Positions 7,850 to 16,201 of a DNA stretch of 64,000 nt are shown here, one piece after another (position 1 is the stretch's first letter; the number at the start of each line of letters is the position of its first letter). The notes below the pieces were generated by a model, which saw nothing but the letters and a program-made list of their open reading frames with translations, did no database searches and was not told the origin of the DNA. This DNA comes from Planctomycetota bacterium. Its GTDB lineage: Bacteria; Planctomycetota; Planctomycetia; Planctomycetales; Planctomycetaceae. Location of the stretch: NCBI GenBank assembly GCA_027623235.1, contig JAQBVJ010000001.1, forward strand, positions 62,001 to 126,000, given 5' to 3'. The position numbers and the translations under genes are program-made.

Positions 7850-9286
7850 CTACTGAGCCTGATTCACTCGCCGCTGCAGCAGTTTCTTCATCGTCGAGAC
7901 AGTTTCGGCGTGCTCTGCCTTCCCGGCGAGATTCGTGAATTCGTCCGGATCGCCGTCGTAGTCGTACAGCTCAGCGCCGAATTCACCCTCGTTCCATTCG
8001 GTGTAACGATAGCGCGATGTGCGGATGGTGTAACCCTTGATCTGCTTGCCCTTGATTTCTTTGTGCATCTGCCCGCCGCGACTCCACGCAACGGTCATGG
8101 CAGCGTCCTTGCCGGGATGCTCAGGAGCCTGGAGAGCGGGTACGACGGAACTCCCTTTCAAATGATCCGGCCCTGGCAGATCACAAAGCTCAGCAATCGT
8201 CGGGTAAAGATCGACGAGCTCTGTGACGGCTTTCGTTTTTCGACCGGCATTTTTCATTCCCGGCGAGGACACAATCATCGGCACACGGGCTGAGCCTTCG
8301 AAGAGGTCGCCCTTCTGCCAGAGACCGTGATGGCCGAGGTGGTATCCATGATCGGAAATGAAAACGACAACCGTATTGTTTCTCAGCTTGAGCCGATCCA
8401 GCGTGTCGAGCAGACGGCCGACCTGGGCATCCATCAGACTGATCGAGGCGTAGTACGCCTGAATGATCTCTTTCCGCTTCGCGATCGTCAGCTCACGTTG
8501 TCCCGGTCGATCGGCGAGCGCGGCCAGCGGAATGTCGTCCCGGTCGCCGGTCTTTTCGAGCACCGGGTCGATGTCGTCGAGCGGGTACTTTTCGAACCAG
8601 TGACTCGGCGCGACGTAGGGTGTGTGAGGTCGGTAAAAACCAACGGCAAGAAAGAACGGCTTGCCCGTCTTCTCCGGGTGGTGAGTCTCCAGAAGCTTAA
8701 TCGCCTCTGTCGCTCCGATGCCGTCCGTGTGTTCTTCATCCCGACTTTTGATGTTGAACCAGCTGAGCGTGCCTCCGAACTGCCCCTTCTGCAGCGTGTG
8801 AATTCGATCGTGAATCTCCCGGTCGATGCCGCGCGGATTGACAACCAGTTGCCACGAGGCCGGATCGTCCGCGCTGCTGGTCCCGATCGCATTCGGCACG
8901 CTGTAATGAAAAATCTTTCCAACACGCGCGACGAAATAACCGTGCTTTTGAAACAGCTGCGGCATCGTCACGACATCAGGAAGTGCCTTCCGCAGATCGC
9001 CACCGTTGGACAGCACGCCCGTCTGATCCGGGTAGCAACCCGTCATGAAAGAAGAGCGGCTGGGATTGCAAACGGGATACTGACAATAGGCGTTTTCAAA
9101 CAGAACGCCCTGTTTCGCCAGCCGGTCGACGCTTGGCGACTTGACCAGCTTGTCCCCGTAACAACCCAGGTCACAATTGAGATCGTCAGACACGATGAAC
9201 AGCACGTTGCGTTTCGGATCGGCACCGTCCGCACATTGCCAGCAGGCGACAAGGACAAGCAACAGTGTGAGTGCAGCGTTTCTCAT
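7850..9286 (-). CDS. Secreted sulfatase, iduronate-2-sulfatase-like
   Basis: Sulfatases hydrolyse sulfate esters; planctomycetes carry many for marine sulfated polysaccharides. This 478-residue protein has a signal peptide (MRNAALTLLLVLVACWQCADG) and begins NVLFIVSDDLNCDLGCYGD, the metal-binding start of the family. The signature C73-N-P-S-R77 holds the cysteine converted to formylglycine. GKIFHYS and SDHGYHLGHHGLWQKGDLFE further on match iduronate-2-sulfatase-like enzymes. A frame continues upstream to 9364, but the signal peptide and a terminator at 9304-9341 place the start at 9286. It follows the Mo-hydroxylase operon as its own unit. The particular sugar substrate cannot be read from sequence. 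Confidence 0.92.
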   Translation of the reverse strand: MRNAALTLLLVLVACWQCADGADPKRNVLFIVSDDLNCDLGCYGDKLVKSPSVDRLAKQGVLFENAYCQYPVCNPSRSSFMTGCYPDQTGVLSNGGDLRKALPDVVTMPQLFQKHGYFVARVGKIFHYSVPNAIGTSSADDPASWQLVVNPRGIDREIHDRIHTLQKGQFGGTLSWFNIKSRDEEHTDGIGATEAIKLLETHHPEKTGKPFFLAVGFYRPHTPYVAPSHWFEKYPLDDIDPVLEKTGDRDDIPLAALADRPGQRELTIAKRKEIIQAYYASISLMDAQVGRLLDTLDRLKLRNNTVVVFISDHGYHLGHHGLWQKGDLFEGSARVPMIVSSPGMKNAGRKTKAVTELVDLYPTIAELCDLPGPDHLKGSSVVPALQAPEHPGKDAAMTVAWSRGGQMHKEIKGKQIKGYTIRTSRYRYTEWNEGEFGAELYDYDGDPDEFTNLAGKAEHAETVSTMKKLLQRRVNQAQ

Positions 9287-9303
9287 GATTCCGATTCCGG
9301 TTT

Positions 9304-9341
9304 GAAAAAGCCCCCGCTCCGGGTTACGAAGCGAGGGCTTA
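9304..9341 (-). terminator. Rho-independent terminator after the Mo-hydroxylase operon
   Basis: On the minus strand AAGCCCTCGCTTCG pairs with CGGAGCGGGGGCTT around a five-base loop and is followed by TTTTTC. It lies between the stop of the large Mo subunit (9365) and the sulfatase start (9286), so it separates the two transcription units. Confidence 0.75.
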
Positions 9342-9364
9342 TTGACGTTGACTTCGAGCGGCAC

Positions 9365-11659
9365 TCAGCTCGCGCCGTTGCCCTCAGCTCGTTTTTCGAG
9401 AATCGCTTTGCACACCTTTGGAGGCGACATCGGCAGGTCCCGCATCCGAACTCCGACGGCAGCGTAAATCGCGTTCGCGATCGCGGCTTGAGGCGGGCAG
9501 ATGGGAACTTCCCCCACCCCTCGGACTCCGTACGGATGGCCGGGATCGGGGACTTCGACAATGATCGTCTCGATCATGGGCACGTCGTAGCACGTCGGCA
9601 CGCGGTAATCGAGGTACGTCGGATTCCGCATCGAGCCTTTGTCGTCGTACCAGTATTCCTCATTCAATGCCCAGCCGATTCCCTGCACAACGCCGCCCTG
9701 AAGCTGGCCTTCCACGTAGCTCGGGTGAATCGCCGTGCCGGCGTCCTGAGCGATCGTGTAGCGGAGAATCTGAACTTTGCCAGTGTCCGGATCGACCTCG
9801 ACATCGACCGCGTGCGTCCCGAAGGCTCCGCTCTGGTCGGCTTCCGACGAGGTTCCGCGTCCGACAATCGAGCCGCCGGTGGCGTGCAGCTTGCCGGCAA
9901 TTTCGACAAACGACATCCGGGCTCCGTCCGGCCCGTTGAGCCCGCCGTCCTCGTAACTGACAGCTGACGCATCGCATTCCCAGATGAGAGCCGCTCGAGT
10001 TTCAAGCTGCCGGATGATGTCACGAGCGGCTTCGATACAGGCAATGCCGGTTGCAAAAGTGACTCGACTGCCGCCTGTCACGTCGGTGAATCCGACCGCG
10101 TCCGTATCACCAACCGTCGGCTTGACGGCTTCCGCAGGGATGCCGAGCGTCTCGGCCGTCTGCATGGCGAGGCTGACTCGCGAACCGCCGATATCGGTCG
10201 AGCCTTCCAGCAGCGAGACTGTCCCGTCGTAATTGACCGTCGCCGTTGCAGCGGATTTCAAGCCACAGTTGAACCAGAACCCGGTTGCTGTGCCGCGACC
10301 ACGGTTTGGACCTTCGAGCGGCGACTGCCAGTGATTGCTGTCTCGAATCGCCTCGACGGTTTCGACCATCCCGACTCGACCATAAACCGGTCCGTCGACT
10401 CGACGCACGCCTTCTTTGGCGGCGTTTTTAAGCCGAAACTCAATCGGGTCCATGCCGATCTTTTCGCAGATTTCATCGACGACAGACTCTGTCGCGAAGG
10501 CCACGTTCGGAGAACCAGGAGCTCGATAGGCGTTTGTGCGAGGCTTGTTGACACAAACATCGAAGCCCTCGACATGACCGTTCGGCACGTTGTAGCAGGA
10601 GAAAACGCACATGCAGCCTGGGGCGATCGGCGAGCCGGGATAGGCACCCGCCTCGAACGCGACCCAGGCATCCCCCGCAGTGATCGTGCCGTCTTTTTTT
10701 ACGCCGAGCTTCACGCGGACGTACGAACCGGGTGTCGGGCCGGTTGCCTCGAAGACGTCGGTTCGGTCCATGATCAGCTTGACCGGTCGCCCGGTTTTCT
10801 GCGACAGGCCGGCTGCGACAGGCGGCAGGTAGACGGAGATCTTCCCGCCGAAGCCACCACCGATTTCCATCGGAATCACTTTGACATCGGACACCGGAAT
10901 GCGGTGCAGTTCGGCCGTCTGCTGTCGGGCGGAGAACGTGCCCTGCGTGCTCATCCAGACGGTCACCTTGCCGTCGGCATTCCACTGAACCGTCGCGTTG
11001 TGCGGCTCGATGTAGCCTTGGTGGACTGTGGCCGTTGTGTACTCGCGTTCGACGATGACATCCGCTTCGGCGAAGCCGGCTTCCACGTCGCCCGACGCAA
11101 AGACGAAATGCTTGGCGACGTTGGTCGGTTTTGAATTGTCATCGTCAGCCGGGTGAGAACCGAGCGACTCTGTCCGGACGTCGTCATTCAAGACCGGCGC
11201 GTCAGCCTTCATTGCCTTCCGAACGTCCAGAACCGGCGGCAGGACTTCGTACTCAACTTCGATCAGCTTCACCGCTTCCTGAGCGATGTGGATGTTGTCC
11301 GCGGCGACGCCGGCGATCGCGTGACCACGATACAGAACCTTGTCCCGGGCGAGGACGTTCGCGCTCAGGTGCCGCATGTTGACGGCACCTTCACCGAGTT
11401 CCACGATGCGGTCGCCCTGTTCCGGCAAGTCGGCTGACGTGAGGACGGCCCGCACTCCCGACAGAGCTTCCGCCTTCGACGTGTCGATCTTCGTGATCTT
11501 CGCGTGAGCATGCGGGCTTCGCAGCATCGACGCGTAAAGCATCCCGGTCAGCCGCACGTCGGCCCCGTATTGAGCCCGCCCTGTGACCTTGTCGACACCG
11601 TCATGCCGGATCGGTCGGGTTCCAATGACTTTGTATTTTGGTTTTTCGGCTGTCGCCAT
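9365..11659 (-). CDS. Xanthine dehydrogenase/aldehyde oxidase family molybdopterin-binding subunit
   Basis: Large, catalytic subunit (764 residues) of a molybdenum hydroxylase, which inserts water-derived oxygen at a C-H bond of an aldehyde or N-heterocycle. Family marks are RHDGVDKVTGRAQYGAD near the N-terminus, the Mo-cofactor motif GGGFGGK, AYRAPGSPNVAFATES, and near the C-terminus YGVRGVGEVPICPP, where E717 is the position of the catalytic base. The CO dehydrogenase active-site loop AYRCSFR is absent, so CO oxidation is unlikely. The start at 11659 follows GAGGAA with 8 bases spacing. FAD and 2Fe-2S subunits lie upstream on the same strand, giving the usual three-subunit enzyme with separate chains. 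No signal peptide is visible, so it is probably cytoplasmic. The substrate is unknown. Confidence 0.93.
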   Translation of the reverse strand: MATAEKPKYKVIGTRPIRHDGVDKVTGRAQYGADVRLTGMLYASMLRSPHAHAKITKIDTSKAEALSGVRAVLTSADLPEQGDRIVELGEGAVNMRHLSANVLARDKVLYRGHAIAGVAADNIHIAQEAVKLIEVEYEVLPPVLDVRKAMKADAPVLNDDVRTESLGSHPADDDNSKPTNVAKHFVFASGDVEAGFAEADVIVEREYTTATVHQGYIEPHNATVQWNADGKVTVWMSTQGTFSARQQTAELHRIPVSDVKVIPMEIGGGFGGKISVYLPPVAAGLSQKTGRPVKLIMDRTDVFEATGPTPGSYVRVKLGVKKDGTITAGDAWVAFEAGAYPGSPIAPGCMCVFSCYNVPNGHVEGFDVCVNKPRTNAYRAPGSPNVAFATESVVDEICEKIGMDPIEFRLKNAAKEGVRRVDGPVYGRVGMVETVEAIRDSNHWQSPLEGPNRGRGTATGFWFNCGLKSAATATVNYDGTVSLLEGSTDIGGSRVSLAMQTAETLGIPAEAVKPTVGDTDAVGFTDVTGGSRVTFATGIACIEAARDIIRQLETRAALIWECDASAVSYEDGGLNGPDGARMSFVEIAGKLHATGGSIVGRGTSSEADQSGAFGTHAVDVEVDPDTGKVQILRYTIAQDAGTAIHPSYVEGQLQGGVVQGIGWALNEEYWYDDKGSMRNPTYLDYRVPTCYDVPMIETIIVEVPDPGHPYGVRGVGEVPICPPQAAIANAIYAAVGVRMRDLPMSPPKVCKAILEKRAEGNGAS

Positions 11660-11686
11660 TTACTCGTTCCTCACCGTGTGCCTCGC

Positions 11687-12011
11687 TTAAGCGCTGGCAA
11701 TTCTCGTGATTTGTAATTCGCCGTCCGAATGCTCAATGACGAATCGTCCGTAATTGTCGGTTTTGAATAAAGCCTGTGCTGCAGCCTTTATTCGAGCTGG
11801 AAACGCAAGTGGCATCATCTGATTCATAGTCAGATTCAAACGTAAGTGACGCAGTGGATTGAATCTCAATGGTGTACTTCCCGGTAAATCCCTTTGGGCC
11901 GAGATCAACAGCAACCGAATCCCCAACTCGAATCGGACCACGAAATGCCACCAGTGCGTCAACACAAGGCTGCAGGAACTTCGACGGACGTTTGGGGAAT
12001 TCGAGCTGCAT
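11687..12011 (-). pseudogene. Small conserved-looking gene with a one-base frameshift
   Basis: The ATG at 12011 overlaps the stop of the 2Fe-2S subunit gene as TAATG, a sign of translational coupling. The first frame reads MQLEFPKRPSKFLQPCVD through GKYTIEIQSTASLTFESDYE for about 70 codons, then turns into an unconvincing Ser/Gln-rich tail ending at 11733. One base further on, a second frame gives a natural continuation, FPARIKAAAQALFKTDNYGR then FVIEHSDGELQITRIASA, ending at 11687. The full span of 325 bases is one more than a multiple of three, consistent with a single extra base near 11805-11825. The intact product would be about 107 residues, soluble, of unknown function. It could be a real lesion, a sequence error, or programmed shifting; I see no slippery run. 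Confidence 0.6.
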
Positions 12012-12505
12012 TAGTGATCCCCGACATTGGCTGTCTGTCGTTTTTCTGCGGCGCACTGAACTGAGCGAACGATCTTGTCGTAGCCGGTGCAGCGGCAGAG
12101 GTTGCCGGCCAGGTAGAACCGGATTTCGTCTTCGGTCGGGTTCGGGTTTTCGTCGAGCAGGCTCTCTGTCTGCATGATGAAGCCCGGCGTACAGATGCCG
12201 CACTGAAGAGCCGCTCCTTCCAGGAACGCTTCCTGAACCTCGTCCAGGTGCGAGCCGCAGGCGACTCCTTCGATCGTGCGAATTTCTGCGCCTTCGACTT
12301 CAACGCCGAGGACCAGGCAACTGTCCACCGGGCGACCGTTGAGGTGCACCGTGCACGCTCCGCAGTTTCCGTTGGAGCAACCTTCCTTCGTGCCGGTCAG
12401 GCCGAGCACGTCGCGAAGAGTTTCCAGCAGAGTCTGCCGCGGCTGGCACAGAAATTCGTGCGTATCGCCATTGATGGTTGTAGTGACGACTCGTTTTTTT
12501 GCCAT
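12011..12505 (-). CDS. 2Fe-2S subunit of a molybdenum hydroxylase
   Basis: Electron-transfer subunit of 164 residues. The N-terminal ferredoxin-like domain has C43-x4-C48-x2-C51 and C63 for the first cluster; the C-terminal four-helix domain has C102-G-I-C105 and C137-R-C139 (CGICTPG and GNLCRCTGY) for the second. All eight ligands are present. It passes electrons from the Mo subunit to the FAD subunit. The start at 12505 is preceded by CGGAG at 6 bases. It is followed directly (TAATG) by a frameshifted small gene and then by the large subunit. Confidence 0.96.
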   Translation of the reverse strand: MAKKRVVTTTINGDTHEFLCQPRQTLLETLRDVLGLTGTKEGCSNGNCGACTVHLNGRPVDSCLVLGVEVEGAEIRTIEGVACGSHLDEVQEAFLEGAALQCGICTPGFIMQTESLLDENPNPTEDEIRFYLAGNLCRCTGYDKIVRSVQCAAEKRQTANVGDH

Positions 12506-12562
12506 GAGTTTCTCCGGACTCTGAATTGTCTCGGTGGTTGTTCGAAGTGGGATTGGGCCCGC

Positions 12563-12988
12563 CTACTGGACCGGCCTTTTTTTCAGAGCGTCAATGAATT
12601 TCTTGAAGTCGCCTCTGGTTGAATGGTCGCCGCGTCCTGTGGACCAGGTGTCTGAGTCGTTGTTTTCTGAAACGGTCACACGAACCGACTCGCCATCTTT
12701 GAAGTTGAAGTAGACCCGGTAACCGGCTTCCCAGCCGGCTGGTGGCCCACCCTCTTTTCGTTGTTCATAATTAGGGAAGAATGCCTCAAGTTCTTTCAAT
12801 TTTTCGCTGCTGACGATTCTCCATGCGACCATTTTTCCGATTCCGTCGCGCTGGATGAGCCCTTCCTCGACGATCAACGCGCTGTCTGGTCCCTTTTTTT
12901 CGGGAGGCTTTTCAGAAGCCCAGCCTGAGATGAACACGAGGCTGAAAAGGCATGTCAGCACGGCGAACGTCAGTCCGGGTTTCCTCAT
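12563..12988 (-). CDS. Small secreted protein of unknown function inside the Mo-hydroxylase operon
   Basis: 141 residues with a signal peptide (RKPGLTFAVLTCLFSLVFIS, cleavage near GWAS). The mature part is short and charged: an N-terminal Lys/Pro linker, then VAWRIVSSEKLKELEAFFPN and WEAGYRVYFNFKDGESVRVT, which look like a small alpha-beta fold. I recognise no family and no catalytic residues. The start at 12988 has CGGAG at 6 bases. It lies between the FAD subunit gene (24 bases) and the 2Fe-2S gene (57 bases) on the same strand, so it is very probably cotranscribed, although an exported protein between cytoplasmic subunits is unexpected. Confidence 0.75.
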   Translation of the reverse strand: MRKPGLTFAVLTCLFSLVFISGWASEKPPEKKGPDSALIVEEGLIQRDGIGKMVAWRIVSSEKLKELEAFFPNYEQRKEGGPPAGWEAGYRVYFNFKDGESVRVTVSENNDSDTWSTGRGDHSTRGDFKKFIDALKKRPVQ

Positions 12989-13011
12989 GAATGGCTCCGT
13001 CGTATTCAGGA

Positions 13012-13908
13012 TCAGTGACCAATCTTCGTGCAGATCGCTTCGCCGCGAGCTCGCGAAATCGCCGCCTGGAGCACTCGCTCCGTCAAAACTCCCGTGAGAT
13101 GAACGCGGTATTCGGCGGTGCCCCGCATGTCAGTAATCGGAGTGACGAGTTCTTTCGCCACCGCACCGGCTTTGCGGAGCGTGTCTTCGTTGGCCGGCTG
13201 TCCGGCGATCGCGTCGCCCACGGCCGGCACGTAAAGCGGCGTCGGCGCGACGGCTCCGAGAGCCACTCGCGCGGACACGATGTTTTCTTTGCTGTCGTCG
13301 AGCACGACGGACGCGCCGACTCCGACGACCGCGATGTCCATTTCGTTTCGCGGGATGAAACGACGATAGTGTGAGCCGCTGTTTGCAGGCCTCGCCGGAA
13401 ACTTGATTTCGACGAGAAGCTCGCCCGGTTTGAGGACGTTTTTCCCGGGGCCCGTGCAGAATTCTTCGGCGGGAACTTCGCGGCGGCCGCCGGGGCCTTC
13501 GATGACGCAAATCCCGCCTAGAACGATGACGCTGGGAGTCGAGTCCGCAGCCGGGCCGGAGTTACAGATGTTGCCGCCGACGCTGGCTCGGCTTTGAATC
13601 TGGATGCCGCCGATGATCCGGCAGCTGTCGGTTAATGCCGCGTACTGCTGCGAGATTTCCGGGCAGCCGTAGATTCGGTAGCACGGTGTCGCGGCTCCGA
13701 GACGCAGGCCGGAATCGTTCAGCTCAAGCACGTTGAGCTCGTCGATTTTCTTGACGTCGACGACAACGTCCGGTTCCAGTCGCCCGCAGCGGACGTGGTC
13801 GATGAGGTCGGTTCCGCCGGCGAGCGGCCTCGCACTGCCATTATTTTTCGCGAGAACAGCAATGGCATTGGCGAGAGTTGTGGGGGCTTCGTATTCGAAA
13901 TCGCGCAT
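13012..13908 (-). CDS. FAD-binding subunit of a molybdenum hydroxylase
   Basis: 298 residues of the CoxM / xanthine dehydrogenase FAD-subunit family. The FAD pyrophosphate-binding motifs are ARPLAGGTDLIDHVR (about 26-40) and ASVGGNICNSGPAADS (about 118-133), followed by the C-terminal CO-dehydrogenase flavoprotein domain with VALGAVAPTPLYVP. It accepts electrons from the 2Fe-2S subunit. This is the first gene of the operon, transcribed leftwards: FAD subunit, small secreted protein, 2Fe-2S subunit, frameshifted small gene, Mo subunit. The 377-base gap upstream should hold the promoter. Confidence 0.95.
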   Translation of the reverse strand: MRDFEYEAPTTLANAIAVLAKNNGSARPLAGGTDLIDHVRCGRLEPDVVVDVKKIDELNVLELNDSGLRLGAATPCYRIYGCPEISQQYAALTDSCRIIGGIQIQSRASVGGNICNSGPAADSTPSVIVLGGICVIEGPGGRREVPAEEFCTGPGKNVLKPGELLVEIKFPARPANSGSHYRRFIPRNEMDIAVVGVGASVVLDDSKENIVSARVALGAVAPTPLYVPAVGDAIAGQPANEDTLRKAGAVAKELVTPITDMRGTAEYRVHLTGVLTERVLQAAISRARGEAICTKIGH

Positions 13909-14285
13909 GATTCAGCATCCTGTGGCGCTGGCGTCAAAGTGAGTCCATCAATGAAGCGGTAAGGGTAACGGAGCCGGTTTCGGCGGCAAGTCTGCGGGCG
14001 GAGAGGAAGTCGGGGCAGTCATTGGTCATCGTCGGGACGCCTGACTCTGACGCAAAGGCGCGGAGCCGCGAAGGACCGCAAAGAATTGAGGACAGCGAGC
14101 AATCGGGGCATCGGCTGCCGCCAAAGTTGGCAATAAAATCAGTCATCCTCTTTGCGCACCTCTGCGTCTTTAGGACTTTGCGTCAGACCAGTCATCCTGA
14201 AAGATGCCCGCGTCTCAATTGGCCCCGCCGCTGACTTCGACCAGGATTCGGCCTCAAACTGAGACTCGACACCGGACCGAATCAC
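13909..14285. other. Divergent intergenic region with an inverted pair of CGCAAAG-type repeats
   Basis: No convincing gene is seen here. The region separates the leftward Mo-hydroxylase operon from rightward trkH and must contain both promoters, although I could not pick out clear -35/-10 boxes. It contains two related repeats in opposite orientation: a copy around 14051-14087 (GACGCAAAGGCGCGGAGCCG and on to CCGCAAAG) and an inverted copy around 14151-14190 (CTTTGCGCACCTCTGCGTCT then ACTTTGCGTCAG). Confidence 0.6.
14051..14190. repeat. Inverted pair of ACGCAAAG/CTTTGCGT repeats
   Basis: The left arm starts GACGCAAAGGCGCGGAGCCG; the right arm, read on the opposite strand, starts CTGACGCAAAGTCCTAAAGA and continues CGCAGAGGTGCGCAAAG. 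The arms are about 37-40 bases each and separated by about 65 bases, so a transcript could fold into a long hairpin. Related sequence (CACGAAGACACAAAGAA) occurs near 41355-41440, and a weaker match near 52690. Confidence 0.55.
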
Positions 14286-16106
14286 ATGCCGCCCACTGTA
14301 CCGCAGGGACGCCGATTTCTGACCGCTCGCGCGACGATGCTCGCCGAAGATCTGAAACGGTGGGAGAACCCGTTACTTGCGGCAGGCCTCGCCGCGACAA
14401 TCATGCAGCACGGCGCGACGTATCACTCGTTTGTCAGCGAGCTCGGCCTGGTCGTGTTTCTGGCGATGCTGGTTCGCGGGACCCGCATCGGGCTCGACTG
14501 GTGGCGGAGCGGCGATCGCTTTGGGTTCCTCAAAACTCACCCGCGCCGGTGCATCTTCACGGTCGGCTGGGCAGGAGGTGTGCTGATCGTCGCAATTTTT
14601 GGCGAAGTTCTTCCCGTCTGGCATTCGGGCGGACGACTGGAAGCGGTCGTCGGCTGGTCGGAGCAGTTTTTGATTCTCTCGGGAGTGTCCCGGCTGCTGC
14701 TCCTGGTGAGCTCGCTGATGGAGAAGGGCAACCCGGCACTGATGTTCGTCGCGAGTTTTGTGGCCCTGATTCTGTTCGGGACGGCGCTGCTCATGCTGCC
14801 GGGAAGTCAGGCGAAAGCGGCTCAGGAAGATGACTTCACGACGCGACTGCGAAATGCGGCCTTCACTTCGACGAGTGCGTCGTGCGTCACCGGTTTGGTC
14901 ACGGTGAACACCGGCGGCGAGGAACCGTACTGGTCAAGATTCGGGCAGGTGGTGATTCTCGCACTGTTTCAAATTGGCGGCCTGGGAATCATGAGCCTCG
15001 GGGCAACGTATTCGTTGCTGCTGGGCCGCAGTCTGGCGTTCCGGGAAAGCGCCGCCCTCACTGAGGTTACTGACGCGGTGACGATGAGCGACGTCCGACG
15101 TCTCCTTCTGTCGATTCTCCTTGTCACGCTGTCGTGCGAGGCCATTGGAGCTGCTCTGCTGATGACTTTGTGGCCGGAGCTGCCGTTTCTTGAGCGATTG
15201 TTCTACGGCGTGTTTCACTCAATCAGCGCGTTCTGTAACGCAGGCTTTTCCCTTACCGATCGAAGCTTCATGGACTACGGAACGCAGTGGCAGGTGTGGG
15301 GCGTGCTGAGCCTGCTGATCATCATTGGTGGAATCGGCTTCGGCACTCTGACGAGCATTTATGCCGTCGCGAAGGACGCTGTACTGGATCAACGAGAACG
15401 CGAGTCGTTCTTCTCAAGACGGCGTTTGGTCGAGCGGCTTTCTCTTTCGCCTCGGATCGTCCTCACGATGAGCCTGTTCCTGTTGGTGGGAGGAGCATTC
15501 GGCTACTGGCTGCTCGAATCGACTGGCGAAAACGCGGACGCTCCCGTCGGAACGCGGATTGCCGAAGCCTGGTTTCAGTCAGTCACATTCCGGACGGCCG
15601 GGTTTAACACCGTCGACCACGGAGAACTGCAACCGGCCACAAAGTTGTTTTCGATCGGCCTGATGTTTATCGGAGCCGCTCCGGGCTCAACGGGCGGCGG
15701 AGTCAAAGTGGCGGCCATCGCGATCATCATTCTCGCGCTGCGGTCGATCCTGAAAGGACGTCGACATGTTGAGTGCCACGGTCGAACGATTCCTGACCGA
15801 CAAGTCCGCCTGGCATTCGTCATCGTCGCGACGGGACTTGCCACGACGATGACCACAACGCTGCTGCTGGCCTTGTTCGAGAACAGTGAGACACAGTTCC
15901 TGAATCACCTGTTCGAGGCAACAAGCGCCTACGCCACGGTGGGAGTCTCAACCGGAATCACGTCCAGCCTGTCACCCGCGTCACAGATCGTTCTGATCGT
16001 GACAATGTTTCTTGGCCGGGTCGGACCGCTCACCGTGCTGATCGCTTTGACGAATCAGCAGGACGTCACTTACCAGTATCCCGAAGAGCGAATCACGCTG
16101 GGCTGA
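14286..16106 (+). CDS. TrkH/KtrB-family potassium transporter subunit
   Basis: Inner-membrane potassium-translocating subunit of 606 residues, somewhat longer than typical TrkH because of an extra hydrophobic N-terminal section (about 150 residues with several membrane segments). The four pore-loop repeats are visible, each with the selectivity-filter glycine: TSASCVTGLVTVNT, SISAFCNAGFSLTD, QSVTFRTAGFNTVD and ATSAYATVGVSTGI. Loops such as GAAPGSTGGGVKV are also typical. No TrkA/KtrA RCK-domain partner gene is adjacent. Start choice is uncertain: neither the ATG at 14286 nor the one 17 codons later has a clear Shine-Dalgarno. It converges on the rimI-like gene, with a bidirectional terminator between them. 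Confidence 0.92.
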   Translation: MPPTVPQGRRFLTARATMLAEDLKRWENPLLAAGLAATIMQHGATYHSFVSELGLVVFLAMLVRGTRIGLDWWRSGDRFGFLKTHPRRCIFTVGWAGGVLIVAIFGEVLPVWHSGGRLEAVVGWSEQFLILSGVSRLLLLVSSLMEKGNPALMFVASFVALILFGTALLMLPGSQAKAAQEDDFTTRLRNAAFTSTSASCVTGLVTVNTGGEEPYWSRFGQVVILALFQIGGLGIMSLGATYSLLLGRSLAFRESAALTEVTDAVTMSDVRRLLLSILLVTLSCEAIGAALLMTLWPELPFLERLFYGVFHSISAFCNAGFSLTDRSFMDYGTQWQVWGVLSLLIIIGGIGFGTLTSIYAVAKDAVLDQRERESFFSRRRLVERLSLSPRIVLTMSLFLLVGGAFGYWLLESTGENADAPVGTRIAEAWFQSVTFRTAGFNTVDHGELQPATKLFSIGLMFIGAAPGSTGGGVKVAAIAIIILALRSILKGRRHVECHGRTIPDRQVRLAFVIVATGLATTMTTTLLLALFENSETQFLNHLFEATSAYATVGVSTGITSSLSPASQIVLIVTMFLGRVGPLTVLIALTNQQDVTYQYPEERITLG

Positions 16107-16144
16107 CTTTTGTGCATGTGTCAGAATCGCTGTCAGACTCAACG

Positions 16145-16179
16145 AAAAAGCCCGGCATTCGGCACGCCGGGCTTCGGGT
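16145..16179. terminator. Terminator between convergent trkH-like and rimI-like genes
   Basis: AAGCCCGGC pairs with GCCGGGCTT around a nine-base loop. On the minus strand the stem is followed by TTTTTCG, so it is a good terminator for the leftward acetyltransferase gene ending at 16202; for the rightward gene the following T-tract is weak. Confidence 0.75.
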
Positions 16180-16201
16180 TTGTTTCGGTATTCGCAGCGT
16201 C

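Noticed and set aside
8327-9967. Long plus-strand open frame of 546 codons
   Set aside because: It lies opposite the sulfatase and Mo-subunit genes and its translation is Arg/Val/His-rich without motifs; a typical GC-rich antisense frame.
9365-11659. Aerobic CO dehydrogenase (CoxL)
   Set aside because: The diagnostic AYRCSFR loop is replaced by AYRAPGSP, so the enzyme is a general Mo hydroxylase.
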